From the NCBI GenBank assembly GCA_964547995.1, contig CAZJRB010000033.1, positions 1 through 57,959 on the forward strand: a stretch of 57,959 bases of DNA. Reading direction: 5' to 3'. The notes beneath the pieces were generated by a model. That model was not told the origin of the DNA. It was given only the letters and a program-made list of their open reading frames with translations, and ran no database searches. Both the position numbers and the translations under genes were made by a program. Numbering within the stretch: position 1 is the stretch's first letter; each line of letters begins with the position of its first letter. Positions 57,001 through 57,959 of the stretch are shown here, piece by piece. This DNA is from CAZJRB01 sp964547995. Its GTDB lineage: Bacteria; Planctomycetota; Planctomycetia; Pirellulales; Thermoguttaceae.

Positions 57001-57743
57001 CTCCCATGGGCTTGTTCCGGGGCAAGAAAATCGACCGCGTCGAGCGCCTGGTCTTTGCCTTGGTCTTTGCCGCGAGTTTCACCCGGATCCTGCAATTGTG
57101 CCAGCCCCATGCCAATGATCTTGATTGCGCCTTTTCGATTCAGCAAGAGGTTGGACGGTTTGATGCCGCAATGGATCATGTTGCGGCTGTGGCCGTGCTC
57201 TAATCCCTCGGCTGCCTGACGGACGTAATCGGCGGCCACACCCGGCTCGAGCGGTCCCGCCAACCGGACAACCTGCTCCAGGTTCTGCCCATCGACGAAT
57301 TCCATCACGAGGTAAAACCGTTCGTCTTCCTCGTCGACGCTGTACGCCTGGACGATGTTGGGGTGGTCGAGCGCGGCAACCGCCCGGGCCTCGTCGAGAA
57401 ACCGCTCGATTACCTTCGGTTCCTTGCTGACCTTTCGCGAGATGGTCTTCAGGGCCACGCGGCGGTTCATCGTCACGTGTTCGGCGAGGAACACGGCGCC
57501 CATGCCGCCGCGCCCGAGCATCCCGATCAGCTTGTACTTGCCGAGGTAGAAGGAACGCCGTCCGGCGATGATCTGGGCGGCTTGCCAGTTGGTAAGCAAC
57601 CGGGCCTCGACGAGCCGCTTTGCCAGGGCGCCGGCGTCGTCGCCGTCTTCGACGGCAGCCCGAGCCCCCTCAAACTGCTCGGGCACGAGCAGTTCGCTTT
57701 GTTCCAGCACATCGAGGAATTCATCCGCCGTGGTGACAGCCAT
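54048..57743 (-). CDS. Membrane protein with Ser/Thr kinase-like (probable pseudokinase) and LamG domains
   Basis: A 1231-residue protein. An N-terminal helical region (1-65) common in planctomycete kinases precedes a PknB-type kinase domain (about 69-335). The P-loop GRGGMG, Lys99 (VALK), Glu118 and APE (241-243) are kept. The catalytic-loop HRD reads H191-C192-G193, and DFG reads G211-M212-G213, so both catalytic Asp are Gly. A Pro/Ala linker and a transmembrane helix (near 395-415) follow. The outer part has a domain of unknown type, then a LamG domain (about 685-885) and a C-terminal region with coiled-coil potential (about 1130-1190). It is probably a catalytically dead receptor that still binds nucleotide. 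It faces two LamG paralogues. Confidence 0.88.
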   Translation of the reverse strand: MAVTTADEFLDVLEQSELLVPEQFEGARAAVEDGDDAGALAKRLVEARLLTNWQAAQIIAGRRSFYLGKYKLIGMLGRGGMGAVFLAEHVTMNRRVALKTISRKVSKEPKVIERFLDEARAVAALDHPNIVQAYSVDEEDERFYLVMEFVDGQNLEQVVRLAGPLEPGVAADYVRQAAEGLEHGHSRNMIHCGIKPSNLLLNRKGAIKIIGMGLAQLQDPGETRGKDQGKDQALDAVDFLAPEQAHGSKDFDRRADIYALGCTLYYLLTGRPPFPEGMLHEKLMKHRSMQPEGIGKLRSGVPEKLVKVCEKMMAKKPDERYPSAAEAAKALAEFPAPRRKAKPAAPLKKAEPLPAAAAAGAALPSVRAGQGQSSNGRRTTARKKSGLFDSPQKMIAAGVVATGLLVLLAILVPHMLSSSDSGENNRDPEDWLTVNNQKDGQSVPETGESPKPDKKPDTPLPAAVAAAVLGPLPVPVPNGMNVRYRIIPHGLRAGAMPYIDRPYTLTSVPSSLEDATYLQTTNDDKRSTGTALLSFAINTDATVYVGHDDRLKDRRPSWLSDFTETGEDLVGPGAELNLKLNLLKKDFPAGTVTLGGNNGTSGNCGMYLVVLVPRSGSELTVSYRDTVGAGKAIAAAKPSNDQDRAGEGAAEEPAADAAAPEGTPGTAPATSDAVASPALARKLIVARGLVSRFTFDEDAADSIGGHKGTFTGDATVDEDPDHGGVLQLDGDGDYVSLDDVVDLTGGEYSVGCWFKTSAKGDRTMVSMVKGSDQHAVLLELKDGTLRFLHRFPCGSGGGTNIYTGDTYCDGQWHHVLAVKDPVKMTLYVDGIAAGSADDSTRFDAPLKVRAGNVHGGHLKRHFAGQIDELRIYKRALTPEEVAKVAAPEPTPFDKLAETGNMKRFDKESEPAGAHLLGELILPPDTTVCLTLLGGDNAVRGSRKFSMEEVEGGKEWRTYLESKSRTGEPAKRVPIARILRKGPMLGFEWAKGVERETANSLLNCGLSISVDGESHFLPLARPQVVEPVVVDLDTGASRNNYTVESLPKRESLRLEIVRLEGGFRKSQRNPGSPLIPSGVCEITFKDKEEPLPRFWLRLGFDLRTGKVSVDVTANINYQLGQRPPGLFRAREAARIIKDVTAEQQRLLAQLARTKDRNQKSEINKKLKQIGNKIEKFSRLNDLYAKLKDKPGKVHFRIYMVIDEERQVTLMQSFPLKEPESGQKNPSETTVPE

Positions 57744-57865
57744 TCATTCACCTACACCGCCGGCAGGGGGTAAGTGCCGGGGATACGCCCGAGGATACCG
57801 TCAGTCTACCAACACGACGGCAAGACCGCAATCGCCCCCACCCCCCGGCAGCGAGCGGGGGTAGT

Positions 57866-57959
57866 TCAAAATTGGGCGAACAGCGCATCGATCTCGGCCA
57901 CACACGGCTCGCGGCGCAGGCCCGGCTCCAGCGTGCCGCTCATCAAGCTGCCGATCGAC
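57866..57959 (-). CDS. Partial gene running off the right edge (C-terminus only)
   Basis: The last 30 or so codons on the minus strand end LMSGTLEPGLRREPCVAEI followed by DALFAQF and a TGA stop at 57866-57868. Third-position GC is high, as in neighbouring genes, so it is likely coding. The family is not recognised. It is upstream of, and on the same strand as, the pseudokinase gene. Confidence 0.5.
   Translation of the reverse strand, partial: SIGSLMSGTLEPGLRREPCVAEIDALFAQF

Noticed and set aside
57744..57865. Possible terminator between the edge gene and the pseudokinase
   Set aside because: CCCCCACCCCCCGGCAGCGA-type GC-rich sequence with a short hairpin, but no T-tract on the minus strand.

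Overview
The window is GC-rich, gene-dense DNA that looks like a planctomycete (Planctomycetota) chromosome. The case rests on family content: a large secreted protein with an N-terminal ELLEDRLLLA-type export motif, a sulfatase with an anaerobic sulfatase maturase, an HzsA-like F5/8 plus di-heme protein, secreted PQQ-propeller and LamG proteins, a planctomycete-style membrane kinase homologue, several GH32 glycosidases and a UroD-family methyltransferase homologue. One tRNA-Leu(GAG) is present; no rRNA, prophage or CRISPR array was seen.

Layout. 0.3-8.1 kb: three secreted GH32 proteins (the first has lost two of its three catalytic residues) interrupted by an antisense CAP-domain surface protein. 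8.5-12.1 kb: tRNA-Leu, a GAF/SpoIIE phosphatase, an LpqC-type esterase and a hotdog thioesterase. 12.6-19.6 kb: a sulfatase, a truncated sialate O-acetylesterase-like gene, IS110 and other transposase debris, the HzsA-like protein and the sulfatase maturase. 19.7-24.6 kb: an SDR, rfbD and galE (divergent, nucleotide-sugar synthesis) and a RidA-type protein. 24.6-28.0 kb: an accessory island of small two-gene modules (three DUF4160/DUF2442 pairs and a hicBA pair), three near-identical promoter modules, an integron-type gene cassette with an attC site, and a leftover 3' fragment of the neighbouring uroD-like gene. 28.0-30.5 kb: the UroD homologue and an LRR lipoprotein. 30.7-40.3 kb: a probable sugar/polyol catabolic cluster (FGGY kinase, SDR, DeoC, zinc alcohol dehydrogenase, class II aldolase, glycerol dehydrogenase, propeller lipoprotein, VOC protein, Tat-exported cupin). 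40.4-42.1 kb: ThpR, a cupin and a Ca-binding-loop membrane protein. 42.5-49.8 kb: a DUF2330-LRV-HEAT giant and a secreted methyltransferase-like/PQQ-propeller fusion. 50.2-57.7 kb: two tandem LamG paralogues facing a membrane protein with a kinase-like domain and a LamG domain; both catalytic aspartates of the kinase are replaced by glycine. A partial gene runs off the right edge.

The most unusual pattern runs through the whole window: the gaps are filled with families of long perfect inverted repeats, often one palindrome inside the loop of another. Two copies (20.5 kb and 32.3 kb) carry an identical 104-bp core in opposite orientations between conserved 17-bp inverted repeats, which implies recent movement or inversion of a protein-less palindromic element. 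The second notable region is the small-gene island at 24.6-28.0 kb. Coordinates and motifs were read by eye; family assignments are from recognised motifs, not database searches.
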